From Savagea serpentis (GTDB lineage Bacteria; Bacillota; Bacilli; Bacillales_A; Planococcaceae): a stretch of DNA of 64,000 nucleotides. The stretch is from the NCBI RefSeq assembly GCF_015351395.1, contig NZ_JADKPV010000004.1:163892-227891 (forward strand), written 5' to 3'. Each line of letters starts with the position of its first letter. Position 1 is the first letter of the stretch. Positions 36,545-46,017 of this stretch are shown here, in pieces. The notes below the pieces were generated by a model. It ran no database searches. It saw only the letters and a list, made by a program, of their open reading frames with translations, and was not told where the DNA came from. A program made the position numbers and the translations under genes.

Positions 36545-37834
36545 TTATTCCCCTTCCACTCGGTAATAGCTTGATAATCCGAGTACACTATCTGTTTGTT
36601 TTAATGTATCTAAAATGTCGAGATGTTGCTTGCGCGAAATCTCATGTGTAATGATGATCAAATCTGTTTCGTTATTTTCATCCATTTGTTGAATGACCGT
36701 TGCCAAACTTGCACCATTATCACTATAAATCGATGTTAAATGTGTGAGCACGCCCACTTCATCTTTTACGCGAATGCGATGGAAGTAACGTGAATATTTC
36801 TGTGCGTCATCTTTCACTTTGCGCTCGTATTGTGGTGCGTGTTTACGTTTTCCGTTCACACCTAACAATAAGTTGCGGCACGCTGCAACGATATCTCCTG
36901 TGACAGATGTTGCCGTTGGAAGTGAACCTGCTCCTGGTCCGTAAAACATTGTCTCTCCGACTGCATCTCCGTATACATATACCGCGTTCATTTCATTATT
37001 AACGGATGCGAGCGGGTGAGCATTCGGTAAAAAGACAGGTTCTACCGCTACTTCGATACCATTTTCGTCTTTTTTCGCTGTTCCTGCGAGCTTCACTGTG
37101 TAACCGAAACGATCCGCAAGTTCCACATCACCATCTTTAATTTCGCGAATACCACGCACGTAAACATCTTCTAACTTCACTTCTGTCGAGAATGCGAGCG
37201 ATGCTAAAATGACCATTTTGCGCGCTGCATCGAGGCCGTCGACATCCGCTGTCGGGTCCGCTTCCGCAAAGCCTAATTCTGTCGCTAAAGCGAGTGCTGC
37301 ATCGTATGACATATTTTCTTCTTTCATCTTCGTCAACATGAAGTTTGTCGTTCCATTGACAATTCCTGTTAAAGCATGAATGCGGTCTGATGCGAGTCCA
37401 TCTTCCAATGTACGAATTAACGGAATACCGCCGCCGACACTCGCTTCATAAAATAAGTCACAACCATTTTCGTCTGCGATTTTCAATAATTTCGGTCCGA
37501 CTTCCGCCATGACGTCTTTATTCGCTGTGACGACCCCTTTACCTGCTTGTAATGAACGCTCGATCGCATCTTTCGCGTCCGTCGTTCCTCCCATTACTTC
37601 TACAATCAAATCAATTGAATCATCCGATAAAATGTCATCGAGTGATGTCGTGAAAATATCTTTCGAGAGTTTCGTATCACGTTCTTTATCAAGATTGCGC
37701 ACCATCGCTTTTTTAATTTGAACTGATACCCCAAGTTTATGCTGTAAATCTGTTTGATGATTTAATAAAATTTGTGCAACCCCACTACCTACTACTCCAA
37801 AACCTAATAAACCGATATTAATTTCCTTTTTCAT
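36545..37834 (-). CDS. hom: Homoserine dehydrogenase
   Basis: A 429-residue NAD(P)-dependent enzyme at the branch to threonine and methionine. The nucleotide fold GLLGFGVVGSGVA (about residues 8-20), the catalytic domain (GIVNGTTNFMLTKM, later LGFAEADPTADVDGLDAARK) and a C-terminal ACT domain (about 350-429) for feedback control are visible. It is the first gene of the hom-thrC-thrB operon, with a consensus-like promoter upstream. Confidence 0.96.
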   Translation of the reverse strand: MKKEINIGLLGFGVVGSGVAQILLNHQTDLQHKLGVSVQIKKAMVRNLDKERDTKLSKDIFTTSLDDILSDDSIDLIVEVMGGTTDAKDAIERSLQAGKGVVTANKDVMAEVGPKLLKIADENGCDLFYEASVGGGIPLIRTLEDGLASDRIHALTGIVNGTTNFMLTKMKEENMSYDAALALATELGFAEADPTADVDGLDAARKMVILASLAFSTEVKLEDVYVRGIREIKDGDVELADRFGYTVKLAGTAKKDENGIEVAVEPVFLPNAHPLASVNNEMNAVYVYGDAVGETMFYGPGAGSLPTATSVTGDIVAACRNLLLGVNGKRKHAPQYERKVKDDAQKYSRYFHRIRVKDEVGVLTHLTSIYSDNGASLATVIQQMDENNETDLIIITHEISRKQHLDILDTLKQTDSVLGLSSYYRVEGE

Positions 37835-37894
37835 TTGACGATTCTCCTCACTATCTGTACACTATGAAAAAACAAACGTACTTTGCATAAGGAC

Positions 37895-37923
37895 ATTATA
37901 AGAAAAAATGGATTGAATAACAA
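37895..37923 (-). promoter_or_regulatory. Promoter of hom-thrC-thrB
   Basis: TTGTTA, 17 bases, TATAAT on the minus strand. Its -35 region overlaps that of the divergent aspartokinase promoter. Confidence 0.78.
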
Positions 37924-37941
37924 GTGTATTTTCTATATTAT
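37913..37941 (+). promoter_or_regulatory. Promoter of the aspartokinase gene
   Basis: TTGAAT, 17 bases, TATTAT on the plus strand, 55 bases before the start codon; it overlaps the hom promoter on the other strand. Confidence 0.6.
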
Positions 37942-37995
37942 AAAGTATAGCACGAATTTTTTGACTATTAAAACGAATGTAAGGATCTGATAATA

Positions 37996-39348
37996 ATGAA
38001 AGTATGTAAATTTGGTGGAACATCCGTAGCATCAGCAACACAAATTAAAAAAGTCGTCGACATCGTTCTTTCAGATAAAGAACGAAAAATTGTCGTCGTC
38101 TCAGCACCAGGCAAACGTTCAAGTGACGATACGAAAGTGACAGACCTTCTAATTGAGCTCGCAAACCGTGCTTTAAATAATGAAGATACGACAGAAGCTT
38201 GCGCAAATGTGATCGCACGATACGAAGAAATCGCGCAAGAATTGAACATTGACCCAAAAATTATCGAAACGATTCGCCAAGATATCGAGCAGCGTGTTCA
38301 ATCTTCTAAAGAAGATGAAGTATTGTTTATGGACTCGATGAAAGCAGCAGGAGAAGATAATAACGCAAAATTGATCGCCGCTTACTTCCAATCACTCGGA
38401 GTTGAAGCGCGCTACGTTTCTCCAAAAGAAGGTGGCTTACTCGTCAATGAACGCCCTGCACGTGTTCAGGCACTTCCAGAAGGTGATGAGCAGCTCGCAA
38501 AATTAAAAGATGAAAAAGGAATCATCGTCTTCCCAGGATTTTTCGGATTTACGAAAAACGGCACATTGCGTACATTTAACCGCGGAGGGTCTGATATTAC
38601 AGGTTCATTACTCGCTGCCGCAACAGATGCTACATTGTATGAGAACTTTACGGACGTCGATTCTGTATTCGCCGCAAACCCAATGGTCGTGGACGAACCA
38701 GAAGCCATTAAAGAAATGACGTATCGTGAAATGCGAGAACTCGCTTATGCCGGCTTCTCAGTATTCCATGACGAAGCACTCATGCCCGCTTTCCGTAAAT
38801 CAGTTCCTGTTTGCATTAAAAATACGAACAATCCTGAAGCGCCAGGTACGATGATTGTTAGTGAACGAAAAAAACCTTCAAACCGACCAGTTGTCGGAAT
38901 TGCAGCGGATGACGGCTTCGCTACGTTGTACGTCGATAAATACTTAATGAACCAAGAGCTCGGATTCGGGCGTAAATTGCTTGAAATTTTAGAAGACGAA
39001 GGCATTTCATTCGAACATACACCTTCTGGTATTGATAATATGTCTGTCATTTTACGGACTGAGTATTTAACACCAGAAAACGAAAAACGCGTCATCGAAC
39101 GTGTTCAAGAAGAACTGCAACCTGACCACGTACACTTGGAGAAAGATTTATCGATGGTTGTACTTGTAGGGGAAGGGATGCGTCATACACTTGGACTCGC
39201 TTCACGTGCTGCTGGAGCGATTAGTCGGTCAGGCGCAAGCATTCAAATGATTAACCAAGGTTCTTCCGAAGTCAGTTTAGTATTCGGCATTTTAACAGCG
39301 GATGAAACACGTGTCCTCAAATCACTTTACGATGAATTTTTTAAATAA
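37996..39348 (+). CDS. Aspartokinase (YclM/ThrD type)
   Basis: A 450-residue enzyme that phosphorylates aspartate, the first step to threonine, methionine and lysine. The N-terminus KVCKFGGTSVA, the loop FNRGGSDITGSLLAAA (about residues 193-208) and FTDVDSVFAANP are diagnostic. Two ACT domains end the protein (about 310-450). The single-chain length and the position beside hom-thrCB fit the threonine-linked isoenzyme rather than the lysine-regulated two-subunit form. Confidence 0.93.
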   Translation: MKVCKFGGTSVASATQIKKVVDIVLSDKERKIVVVSAPGKRSSDDTKVTDLLIELANRALNNEDTTEACANVIARYEEIAQELNIDPKIIETIRQDIEQRVQSSKEDEVLFMDSMKAAGEDNNAKLIAAYFQSLGVEARYVSPKEGGLLVNERPARVQALPEGDEQLAKLKDEKGIIVFPGFFGFTKNGTLRTFNRGGSDITGSLLAAATDATLYENFTDVDSVFAANPMVVDEPEAIKEMTYREMRELAYAGFSVFHDEALMPAFRKSVPVCIKNTNNPEAPGTMIVSERKKPSNRPVVGIAADDGFATLYVDKYLMNQELGFGRKLLEILEDEGISFEHTPSGIDNMSVILRTEYLTPENEKRVIERVQEELQPDHVHLEKDLSMVVLVGEGMRHTLGLASRAAGAISRSGASIQMINQGSSEVSLVFGILTADETRVLKSLYDEFFK

Positions 39349-39356
39349 TACCACTA

Positions 39357-39395
39357 ACAAAATCCCCTAACATGAAAAACGTTACGGGGTTTTGT
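39357..39395 (+). terminator. Terminator of the aspartokinase gene
   Basis: AAAATCCCC and GGGGTTTT arms with an inner CTAAC/GTTA-type pairing; a T-run follows on the plus strand. Confidence 0.75.
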
Positions 39396-39620
39396 TATGT
39401 CAAAATAACTTTTATATAAATCCTATGTTATTTTTATGTAAATGAACTTTACAATAAGTCAAATACATATTAGTTTTAATACCTTTTAGCTTATTTCGAT
39501 ATTTTTTCGTTTTTAGAATTTGTTTCATTGTATAATATATAAATAGGCTACTTTGTATTTTCATTCTCAAACTTTGGTAGTTTGTCTATTTATTATTTTA
39601 TATTAAAGGAGTACTTCGCC

Positions 39621-40925
39621 ATGAAACGATTTTTCCAAAGAAAAAACGACGCTGCCGCTCCCAATTATGCAGCCGAACCAACTGCTTCCCATGTATGGAT
39701 TCGATTGTCTGATTATCCCGAAGTAGAAGCTCAACTGAAACTCATTGATTTAACTATCCAAGATTTAACGTATTTACAATTACTCACTCCCTATAAAAAA
39801 GAGTTGTTACACACGACAACCGAGGCGTTTTATGAGGGCTTAGAAAAGATTCCACATTTACAAAAAATCATCAATACACATAGTACAACAGAGCGATTAA
39901 AAAAAACATTAGCCATTCATTTTTCTGCACTTTTTGATGCAAAAATCGATGCTGCCTTTTTAGAACAACGCAGACAAATTGCTAAAAAGCATGTCATGAT
40001 TGAGCTTGATCCAAAATGGTACATTGGCTCTTTCTCTCGCTTCTCCAATGCTTTTGTCCAATTCATTTTTAGCTTACCGCTTTCAAAAGAGCAACAGGAA
40101 TCCATCATGATCGCTTTCAATAAACTGATTAATCTAGAACAACAACTCGTCATTGAAGCATATGATATGGAACTCGAAGATTTACGTGAACGCGAAAATG
40201 AATTAAAGCATGCGATGCAACAATCCATCACTCAGTCTTCTGAAGAACTGTCAGCGATTAGCGCTGAAACAAAACGCTCCATTGAACAACTTGCAAGACA
40301 AGCACAAACTATTGAAACAAGTGCAATAGACAGTCACCAAATTGTGATGAATGCAGAGTCTCAATCTCAAGCAGGCAATGCACTCTTATTAAAACAACGA
40401 GAAGACATTGCTAATACAAGTGCTTCTATTCAACAATTAATCGAAAAAATGAAGCAACTCAGTACTTCTTCCAATCAAATACGAGATATTGTTAAATTAG
40501 TTACAACGATTGCAGATCAGACGAATTTACTCGCGCTCAATGCTGCTATCGAAGCAGCACGTGCTGGCGAACATGGGGCTGGTTTTGCCGTTGTCGCAAC
40601 AGAAGTACGCAATTTAGCAGAGGAAACGAAAAACGCAATCGGCAATGTGACAAGCTTAATTGAAGCAACCGATCAACGAATTGATGAAATGACAAAGTTC
40701 ATCGCGCAGTTAACAAAATTGATGAATCAATCTACTACAACGACGACAAGTGTTTCTCAGAACTTTGAAGGAATTGTTCATTCAACAGATCAACTCATTC
40801 ACCAAAGTGAATTGACAAACAATGAAGTGAAATCAATTGTGCACGTATTAGATGATTTACAAGCAACGGTCCAAGACTTAGAACGCATGTCTTTACACCT
40901 CGTCACAGAGATTCAAAATTTATAA
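39621..40925 (+). CDS. hemAT: Haem-based aerotactic transducer HemAT (globin-coupled sensor)
   Basis: A 434-residue soluble chemoreceptor for oxygen. The N-terminal globin domain (about 20-180) has the proximal histidine at about residue 124 in [17 protein letters not shown], which matches HemAT. A signalling domain (about 200-434) has the methyl-accepting hairpin tip [20 protein letters not shown]. It has no membrane segment. The start at 39621 follows AAAGGAG; the open frame begins 13 codons earlier without a ribosome site. No che genes are nearby. Confidence 0.93.
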   Translation: MKRFFQRKNDAAAPNYAAEPTASHVWIRLSDYPEVEAQLKLIDLTIQDLTYLQLLTPYKKELLHTTTEAFYEGLEKIPHLQKIINTHSTTERLKKTLAIHFSALFDAKIDAAFLEQRRQIAKKHVMIELDPKWYIGSFSRFSNAFVQFIFSLPLSKEQQESIMIAFNKLINLEQQLVIEAYDMELEDLRERENELKHAMQQSITQSSEELSAISAETKRSIEQLARQAQTIETSAIDSHQIVMNAESQSQAGNALLLKQREDIANTSASIQQLIEKMKQLSTSSNQIRDIVKLVTTIADQTNLLALNAAIEAARAGEHGAGFAVVATEVRNLAEETKNAIGNVTSLIEATDQRIDEMTKFIAQLTKLMNQSTTTTTSVSQNFEGIVHSTDQLIHQSELTNNEVKSIVHVLDDLQATVQDLERMSLHLVTEIQNL

Positions 40926-40934
40926 TTTAAATAT

Positions 40935-40960
40935 CCCCTCATCATGAATCGTATGAGGGG
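40935..40960. terminator. Terminator between hemAT and dck
   Basis: CCCCTCAT/ATGAGGGG hairpin with a 10-base loop between the two convergent genes; the T-tracts are poor on both strands. Confidence 0.65.
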
Positions 40961-40968
40961 AATCTATA

Positions 40969-41640
40969 CTACGGACGATACTTCGATGACTCGCGAATAA
41001 AATACCCAATCCGTTCAATGATAATTTCCACTTCTTCTGGTCTTTCTTTTAAATCATATTCCGTAATATCAATGCGCATAATAGGACAAGCATTAAAATG
41101 ATCAATCCAAGCGGTGTAACGTTTATACATCTCTTCCCAATACGATAATGGCGTTTCTTGTTCCATCGGACGTCCTCTTTCTTGAATACGCTCGATAATC
41201 GTTTCAAACGGACCATCTAAATAGATGAGCACATCAGGATGAGGGAAATAAGGGGTTTTCACCATTGCATCGAAAAGTTCTGTATATGTTTTATAATCGA
41301 CAGGGTTCATCGTTCCTTTTTCGTAATGCATTTTCGCAAAAATGTCCGTATCTTCATAAATCGAACGATCTTGTACGAAACCACCCCCGTATTCAAACAT
41401 GCGCTTCTGCTCCTTAAAACGTTCCGCCAAAAAATAAACTTGTAAATGAAAGCTCCACGCTTCAAAATCTGCATAAAATTTCTCTAAATACGGATTTGTA
41501 TCTACCTTTTCTAAAGATGTACGAAAATTGAGCGCATCGGCTACCGCATTCGTCATCGTGGACTTTCCAATTCCAACTGTCCCCGCTACTGTAATAATCG
41601 CATTGCGTGGGATTTTATACTTCTCTCTTAATTCCATCAT
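40969..41640 (-). CDS. dck: Deoxyadenosine/deoxycytidine kinase
   Basis: A 223-residue deoxynucleoside kinase for salvage of DNA precursors. The P-loop is VAGTVGIGKSTMTN (about residues 18-31) and the ERF and DRSIYEDTDIFAK segments are typical. It overlaps the dgk gene by 4 bases (ATGA), the same pair and order as near the origin of Bacillus chromosomes. Confidence 0.93.
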   Translation of the reverse strand: MMELREKYKIPRNAIITVAGTVGIGKSTMTNAVADALNFRTSLEKVDTNPYLEKFYADFEAWSFHLQVYFLAERFKEQKRMFEYGGGFVQDRSIYEDTDIFAKMHYEKGTMNPVDYKTYTELFDAMVKTPYFPHPDVLIYLDGPFETIIERIQERGRPMEQETPLSYWEEMYKRYTAWIDHFNACPIMRIDITEYDLKERPEEVEIIIERIGYFIRESSKYRP

Positions 41641-42266
41641 TTCATTTCCTCCAACACTTTTTTCACTTCTCGGACAATATGTGCACGATCCGCTTCACTA
41701 TGTACAAAATCAAAAGCATCTCCGTCAAAACGTAAAACGGGAACTTCGGGATGAACACGTTCAAAATCTTCCATAAACTGTGCATAATCTTCCGTCAGTT
41801 GCACTAAATAATTCGGATCGATTTGTTGTTCAAACGTGCGACCTCTTAACTCGATACGCTCTTGTAATTTTTCTAAACTTGCCGTTAAATACACAATGAT
41901 ATTCGGCATCGGGACGTCGCGTGTTAAAATGCGATAAATTTCTGCATACTTCTCATATTCTTCTTCCTGCAATGTACGTTTTGCAAAGATTAAATTTTTG
42001 AAAATGTGATAATCTGCAACGACAGGGCGATTTTCACTTAACGTATGCTTTTGAATATCTCCTAACTGCTTATAGCGATTGCATAAAAAGAACATTTCCG
42101 TCTGGAAACTCCACTCTTCAATATTTTCATAAAATTTATTTAAAAATGGGTTTTCATCGACAATTTCATGTAGTGCGACATAATCAAACTCTTGGGCTAA
42201 CGCTTCTGTCAATGATGTTTTTCCGACACCGATCGGACCTTCAACTGCGATAAATGGAATCACCAT
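41637..42266 (-). CDS. dgk: Deoxyguanosine kinase
   Basis: A 209-residue deoxynucleoside kinase with the P-loop VEGPIGVGKTSLTE (about residues 8-21), the FLCNRYKQ segment and the catalytic DYHIFKN stretch. It makes dGMP from salvaged deoxyguanosine. It heads a two-gene operon with dck; the ATG at 42266 has AAGGAGTG just upstream. Confidence 0.92.
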   Translation of the reverse strand: MVIPFIAVEGPIGVGKTSLTEALAQEFDYVALHEIVDENPFLNKFYENIEEWSFQTEMFFLCNRYKQLGDIQKHTLSENRPVVADYHIFKNLIFAKRTLQEEEYEKYAEIYRILTRDVPMPNIIVYLTASLEKLQERIELRGRTFEQQIDPNYLVQLTEDYAQFMEDFERVHPEVPVLRFDGDAFDFVHSEADRAHIVREVKKVLEEMK

Positions 42267-42341
42267 CGGACACTCCTTCTTTCTTTTTCGTACTGTCTAT
42301 TTTAACATAGACTTAACGGTGAAATATGAAAAGGTGATGAA

Positions 42342-42836
42342 ATGAACGAATGGGCAAGTGACATCTATTTTATGCAATGCGCCATTTTAGAAGCGAAAAA
42401 AGCAGCACAAATCGGCGAAGTTCCAATCGGTGCGGTCGTCGTACATAACGGGAAAATCATTGGGCGCGGCTACAATAGAAGAGAAACGACACAACGAGCC
42501 AGCATGCATGCGGAGATGCTCGCGATTGACGAAGCTTGCCGGGCAATTGGCAGTTGGCGCTTGGAAGAGACGACTCTCTATGTCACGCTAGAGCCTTGTA
42601 TGATGTGCTCGGGAGCGATTATGCAATCGCGTATCCCCCGTGTCGTCTACGCCGCTCCTGATGCAAAAGGTGGCACGGTACGCTCGCTCTACCAGTTATT
42701 AGAAGATGAGCGACTGAACCATACAGCTACGATTGAAACAGGCTTATTTGCCGAACGATGTGGTCGGCTTTTGTCCGATTTTTTTAGAGAGTTAAGACGG
42801 AAGAAAAAAGCAAAAAAAAGAGAAACGCTCGAGTAA
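42342..42836 (+). CDS. tadA: tRNA-specific adenosine deaminase
   Basis: A 164-residue zinc enzyme that converts A34 of tRNA-Arg(ACG) to inosine. The zinc ligands are in HAEMLAID (His-Ala-Glu, about residue 57) and PCMMCSGAI (two cysteines about 87-90). It runs opposite to its neighbours here, whereas in B. subtilis it is in line with the cluster. The C-terminus is lysine-rich (RRKKKAKKRE). Confidence 0.94.
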   Translation: MNEWASDIYFMQCAILEAKKAAQIGEVPIGAVVVHNGKIIGRGYNRRETTQRASMHAEMLAIDEACRAIGSWRLEETTLYVTLEPCMMCSGAIMQSRIPRVVYAAPDAKGGTVRSLYQLLEDERLNHTATIETGLFAERCGRLLSDFFRELRRKKKAKKRETLE

Positions 42837-42852
42837 AAGCGTTTCTCTTTTT
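42812..42852. terminator. Bidirectional terminator between tadA and serS
   Basis: AAAAGAGAAACGC/GCGTTTCTCTTTT hairpin with T-runs on both strands; the tadA stop codon lies in its loop. Confidence 0.9.
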
Positions 42853-42853
42853 A

Positions 42854-44140
42854 CTATTTTACAGGGCATTCAATTTTTTCTTTGCCACCCATATACGGAC
42901 GAAGCACTTCTGGAATGACGACCGAGCCGTCTCCTTGTTGATAATTTTCTAAAATCGCGGCAACCGTACGACCGACGGCAAGGCCACTACCATTTAACGT
43001 ATGAACGTATTCTGGTTTCGCTCCTTTTTCACGACGGAAGCGGATATTCGCACGACGCGCTTGGAAATCTTCAAAGTTTGAACATGAAGAGATTTCACGA
43101 TATACCCCTTGTGTCGGCATCCACACTTCTAAGTCGAACTTTTTCGCAGCTGTAAAGCCAAGGTCTCCCATACAAATGTCGACGACACGATATGGCAATT
43201 CAAGAAGCTGTAACACTTTCTCGGCATGTCCTGTCAACTTCTCTAATTCTGCATATGAATCTTCCGGTTTCACGAATCGGACGAGTTCTACTTTGCTAAA
43301 TTGATGTTGACGAATTAAACCTCGCGTATCGCGACCCGCAGATCCTGCTTCAGAGCGGAAGTTCATGCTATGTGATGTGAAAGCTTGCGGTAAGTCCGCC
43401 GCATCTAAAATATCGTTGCGATAAAAGTTCGTCGTTGGCACTTCAGATGTCGGGATTAAGAAGTAATCTTCTTCTTCAATTAAGAAAGCATCTTCTTCAA
43501 ATTTCGGAAGTTGTCCCGTGCCTGTCAAACTTTCACGATTGACGAGATACGGTGGAATTAACTCTTCATAACCGTGTTCATCCGCATGTAAATTGACCAT
43601 AAAGTTCAAAACAGCACGTTCTAAACGAGCACCTAAGCCGCGATAAAAGACGAAACGACTTCCCGTTACTTTCGCTGCGCGTTCAAAGTCTAAAATATTT
43701 AAATCTGTCCCGAGATCCCAATGGGGTTTCGGTTCGAAATCGAATTGTGGAAGTTCTCCCCACGTACGAATTTCCACGTTATCGTCTTCCGTTTCGCCTT
43801 CTGGAACTGACTCATGCGGAATGTTTGGAATGCGCATGAGCACGTAATTTAATTTTTCTTCTACTTCATGAAGTCGCGTATCGAGCGCTTTTATCTCTTC
43901 TCCCACTTCACGCATTTCTTTAATTTCTGCATCAGCATCTTCTTTATTTTTCTTCTTTTGACCGACGAGTTGTGACACTTCATTACGGCGCGCTTTCAGT
44001 ACTTCTACTTTTGAAATTAATTCACGTCGTTCATCGTCCAATCCTTGGAACTGATCTAATTCTGAAATATCTTCTCCACGACGTTCTAACTTTGCTTTCA
44101 CGCCTTCAAAATCATTGCGCAACAATTTTGCATCTAACAT
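42854..44140 (-). CDS. serS: Seryl-tRNA synthetase
   Basis: A 428-residue class II enzyme that charges tRNA-Ser. The N-terminal long coiled-coil arm (about residues 30-105) binds the variable arm of the tRNA. Motif 2 ([22 protein letters not shown]) and motif 3 ([16 protein letters not shown]) are intact. I chose the ATG at 44140, 7 bases after GGAG; the ATG at 44146 is too close to it. A T-box leader controls it. Confidence 0.96.
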   Translation of the reverse strand: MLDAKLLRNDFEGVKAKLERRGEDISELDQFQGLDDERRELISKVEVLKARRNEVSQLVGQKKKNKEDADAEIKEMREVGEEIKALDTRLHEVEEKLNYVLMRIPNIPHESVPEGETEDDNVEIRTWGELPQFDFEPKPHWDLGTDLNILDFERAAKVTGSRFVFYRGLGARLERAVLNFMVNLHADEHGYEELIPPYLVNRESLTGTGQLPKFEEDAFLIEEEDYFLIPTSEVPTTNFYRNDILDAADLPQAFTSHSMNFRSEAGSAGRDTRGLIRQHQFSKVELVRFVKPEDSYAELEKLTGHAEKVLQLLELPYRVVDICMGDLGFTAAKKFDLEVWMPTQGVYREISSCSNFEDFQARRANIRFRREKGAKPEYVHTLNGSGLAVGRTVAAILENYQQGDGSVVIPEVLRPYMGGKEKIECPVK

Positions 44141-44171
44141 ATTCATTCTCCTCTTTTCTTTATTTTTTTGC

Positions 44172-44412
44172 ATAAAAAAAGCCCTCATATCCCCTCATAT
44201 AGGGACGAGAACTACCCGCGTTGCCACCCAAATTAGCCCATGATGAGCTCACTTTGAAAAAAATAACGGTTCTCAACCGGCTTATCATTTGAGAATAAGC
44301 AACTCCAGGACGGATTCATCATTTCGCTTTATTAGCTCACACCACCCGCTAACTCTCTTTAAAAGTCGAAATTACTACTACTTCCTATCAACGTTTTCAG
44401 TTCTTAACTTCC
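44172..44412 (-). promoter_or_regulatory. T-box riboswitch of serS (tRNA-Ser)
   Basis: The minus-strand leader has the T-box core GGGTGGCAACGCGGG (44229-44215), an AGTA motif and a GAGAG element in stem I, and the specifier region GAATCCG with TCC, a serine codon. A terminator hairpin with seven T (44180-44174) lies just before the serS ribosome site. Confidence 0.9.
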
Positions 44413-44418
44413 ACATAT

Positions 44419-44447
44419 AGTATACACGATGCGGCTTCAAAATTTAA
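44419..44447 (-). promoter_or_regulatory. Promoter of the serS T-box transcript
   Basis: TATACT (44424-44419) with TTAAAT 17 bases upstream on the minus strand. The -35 region lies in one arm of the inverted repeat at 44432-44473. Confidence 0.5.
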
Positions 44448-44473
44448 GTCATTCCCTTAATTTTTTGAAGCCG
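44432..44473 (-). terminator. Possible terminator of the dat-Nudix operon
   Basis: CGGCTTCAAAA and TTTTGAAGCCG arms with further pairing inside; no T-run follows on the minus strand, so it may be an RNA-stabilising hairpin rather than a terminator. Confidence 0.4.
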
Positions 44474-44481
44474 TCCATCGT

Positions 44482-45069
44482 TTAAATCGTTTTTAAAAGC
44501 TTTGCACATTGCGCATAATAGTTGCGCTCATGTGGCACAAACTGTCGGAACGCAATACATTGTCGCTCTCCTGTAAATATATCTTCCGTATCGACAAACT
44601 CGCTTTGTCCTTCAAACAACTGAATCAATTGTCGTTTCGACACACATACTAATGTTTCTACTTCTTCTGTTTGTAGTGTAAATTGTTCCGGTTCAAAGGG
44701 ACCGCTATGAAAATAAACATGAGTAAACTCACGGTCGATCCAGTCACCAATTTGAATCGTATCCCGAATGACCGCTCCGAATGTTAAATCTTCAATATTT
44801 CGCTTCAAACCGAGCTCTTCTTCAAGTTCGCGCACGCCATCCGCTATCGTTTCTTCCGCTTGAAGATGTCCTGCTGCCGTTACATCATAAAGAGAAGCGA
44901 AGTCTTTTTTCATTGTGCTACGCTTTTGAAGTAAAACGGTATCTCGCTCAACGAGCCAACAATGGAATGTGTCATGCCATAATCCAAGTTTATGCACATC
45001 GTCTCTCGTTTGTCGCGATAAAGGACGATGCGATTCATCGTACGTTTGAATCCATTCTTCAGTACACAT
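44482..45069 (-). CDS. Nudix hydrolase (Idi/YfcD-like)
   Basis: A 195-residue hydrolase with the Nudix box GHLQAEETIADGVRELEEELGL (about residues 67-88), one residue shorter than the standard spacing before the REL core. The arrangement with HKLGLWHDTFHCWLVE at the front resembles isopentenyl-diphosphate-isomerase-like Nudix proteins. The substrate is unknown. It starts 2 bases after the D-amino acid transaminase stop, so the two are co-translated. Confidence 0.85.
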   Translation of the reverse strand: MCTEEWIQTYDESHRPLSRQTRDDVHKLGLWHDTFHCWLVERDTVLLQKRSTMKKDFASLYDVTAAGHLQAEETIADGVRELEEELGLKRNIEDLTFGAVIRDTIQIGDWIDREFTHVYFHSGPFEPEQFTLQTEEVETLVCVSKRQLIQLFEGQSEFVDTEDIFTGERQCIAFRQFVPHERNYYAQCAKLLKTI

Positions 45070-45071
45070 TT

Positions 45072-45905
45072 TTATACCGTCTGTAAAAATTGTTTCGCGA
45101 CACGCTCTGTCACAGGACCTGCAACACCTGAACCGATTGTCGTACCGTCGATTTCAACGAGTGGTAACACTTCGTTTGTCGTGCTCGTCATAAACACTTC
45201 TTCTGCTTCAAGAACGTCTTCTTTCGTAAATTCACGTTCAACAAATGGAATATTTAATTGCTCTGCAAGTTGTTCGACACGCATACGTGTGATCCCTGCT
45301 AAAATATAATTCGATAAAGGACGTGTCACTAATTCTCCGTTTTGAACGATGAAAATATTTGAACTCGTCCCTTCTGTTACATAGCCGTCGCGAATTAAAA
45401 TCGCCTCGTAAGCACCCGCATCGTTTGCGACTTGTTTCGCTAAAATGTTCGGAAGTAAGTTCAATGATTTAATATAACAGTTTTTCCAACGTTCATCTTC
45501 ATGGAAAATCGCTGTTTTCCCTGCCAAGCGTTCTTCCATCGCGATAACTTCCATCGGGCGTACTGTCATCGTAATCGACGGTTTTACATCTTTCGGGAAT
45601 AAATGACCACGCTTCGCAATACCACGTGTTATTTGAATGTATACGTCACAATTTTTCTCTCCTGAGCGCTCGACCGCTTCCATCATGAGCGATTCAATCT
45701 CTTCTACTGTCATGCCAAGATCCATGCGAATCGCTTCTGCACTTTTCACGAGACGCTCTACGTGTTCACGCATCATGAAAGGTTTCCCTTCATAAATACG
45801 CGTCACCTCATAAACACCATCTCCGAATTGATGACCGCGTTCATCGACTGGAATCACTGCATCATTTTCATTCACCCATTGACCGTTTGCGTACACAATT
45901 ACCAT
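45072..45905 (-). CDS. dat: D-amino acid transaminase
   Basis: A 277-residue class IV PLP transaminase. The cofactor lysine is in YIKSLNLLPNILAKQ (about residue 145), and GDGVYEVTRIYEGKPF (about 29-44) and SSNIFIV are typical of D-alanine transaminase. It interconverts D-alanine and D-glutamate with keto acids, which supplies or recycles cell-wall D-amino acids. The branched-chain enzyme shares the fold, but the N-terminus and the length favour Dat. It fits with the nearby D-aminopeptidase. Confidence 0.9.
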   Translation of the reverse strand: MVIVYANGQWVNENDAVIPVDERGHQFGDGVYEVTRIYEGKPFMMREHVERLVKSAEAIRMDLGMTVEEIESLMMEAVERSGEKNCDVYIQITRGIAKRGHLFPKDVKPSITMTVRPMEVIAMEERLAGKTAIFHEDERWKNCYIKSLNLLPNILAKQVANDAGAYEAILIRDGYVTEGTSSNIFIVQNGELVTRPLSNYILAGITRMRVEQLAEQLNIPFVEREFTKEDVLEAEEVFMTSTTNEVLPLVEIDGTTIGSGVAGPVTERVAKQFLQTV

Positions 45906-45973
45906 TTGTAAAAACCCCTCTCTTCTATCTACTACTCTCTATAGAATACGCTCATTTCGGCTTCTTTTCAAAG

Positions 45974-46017
45974 AAAAAATGCAATGTCACGATAAAAAGT
46001 GACATTGCATTTTTTTA
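45974..46017. terminator. Terminator of the AbgT-family gene
   Basis: AAAAAATGCAATGTCAC/GTGACATTGCATTTTTT perfect hairpin with T-runs on both strands. Confidence 0.9.

Noticed and set aside
42295..42318. GTCTA/TAGAC inverted repeat between dgk and tadA
   Set aside because: The arms are only 5 bases and it may be part of divergent promoters; too weak to call an operator.
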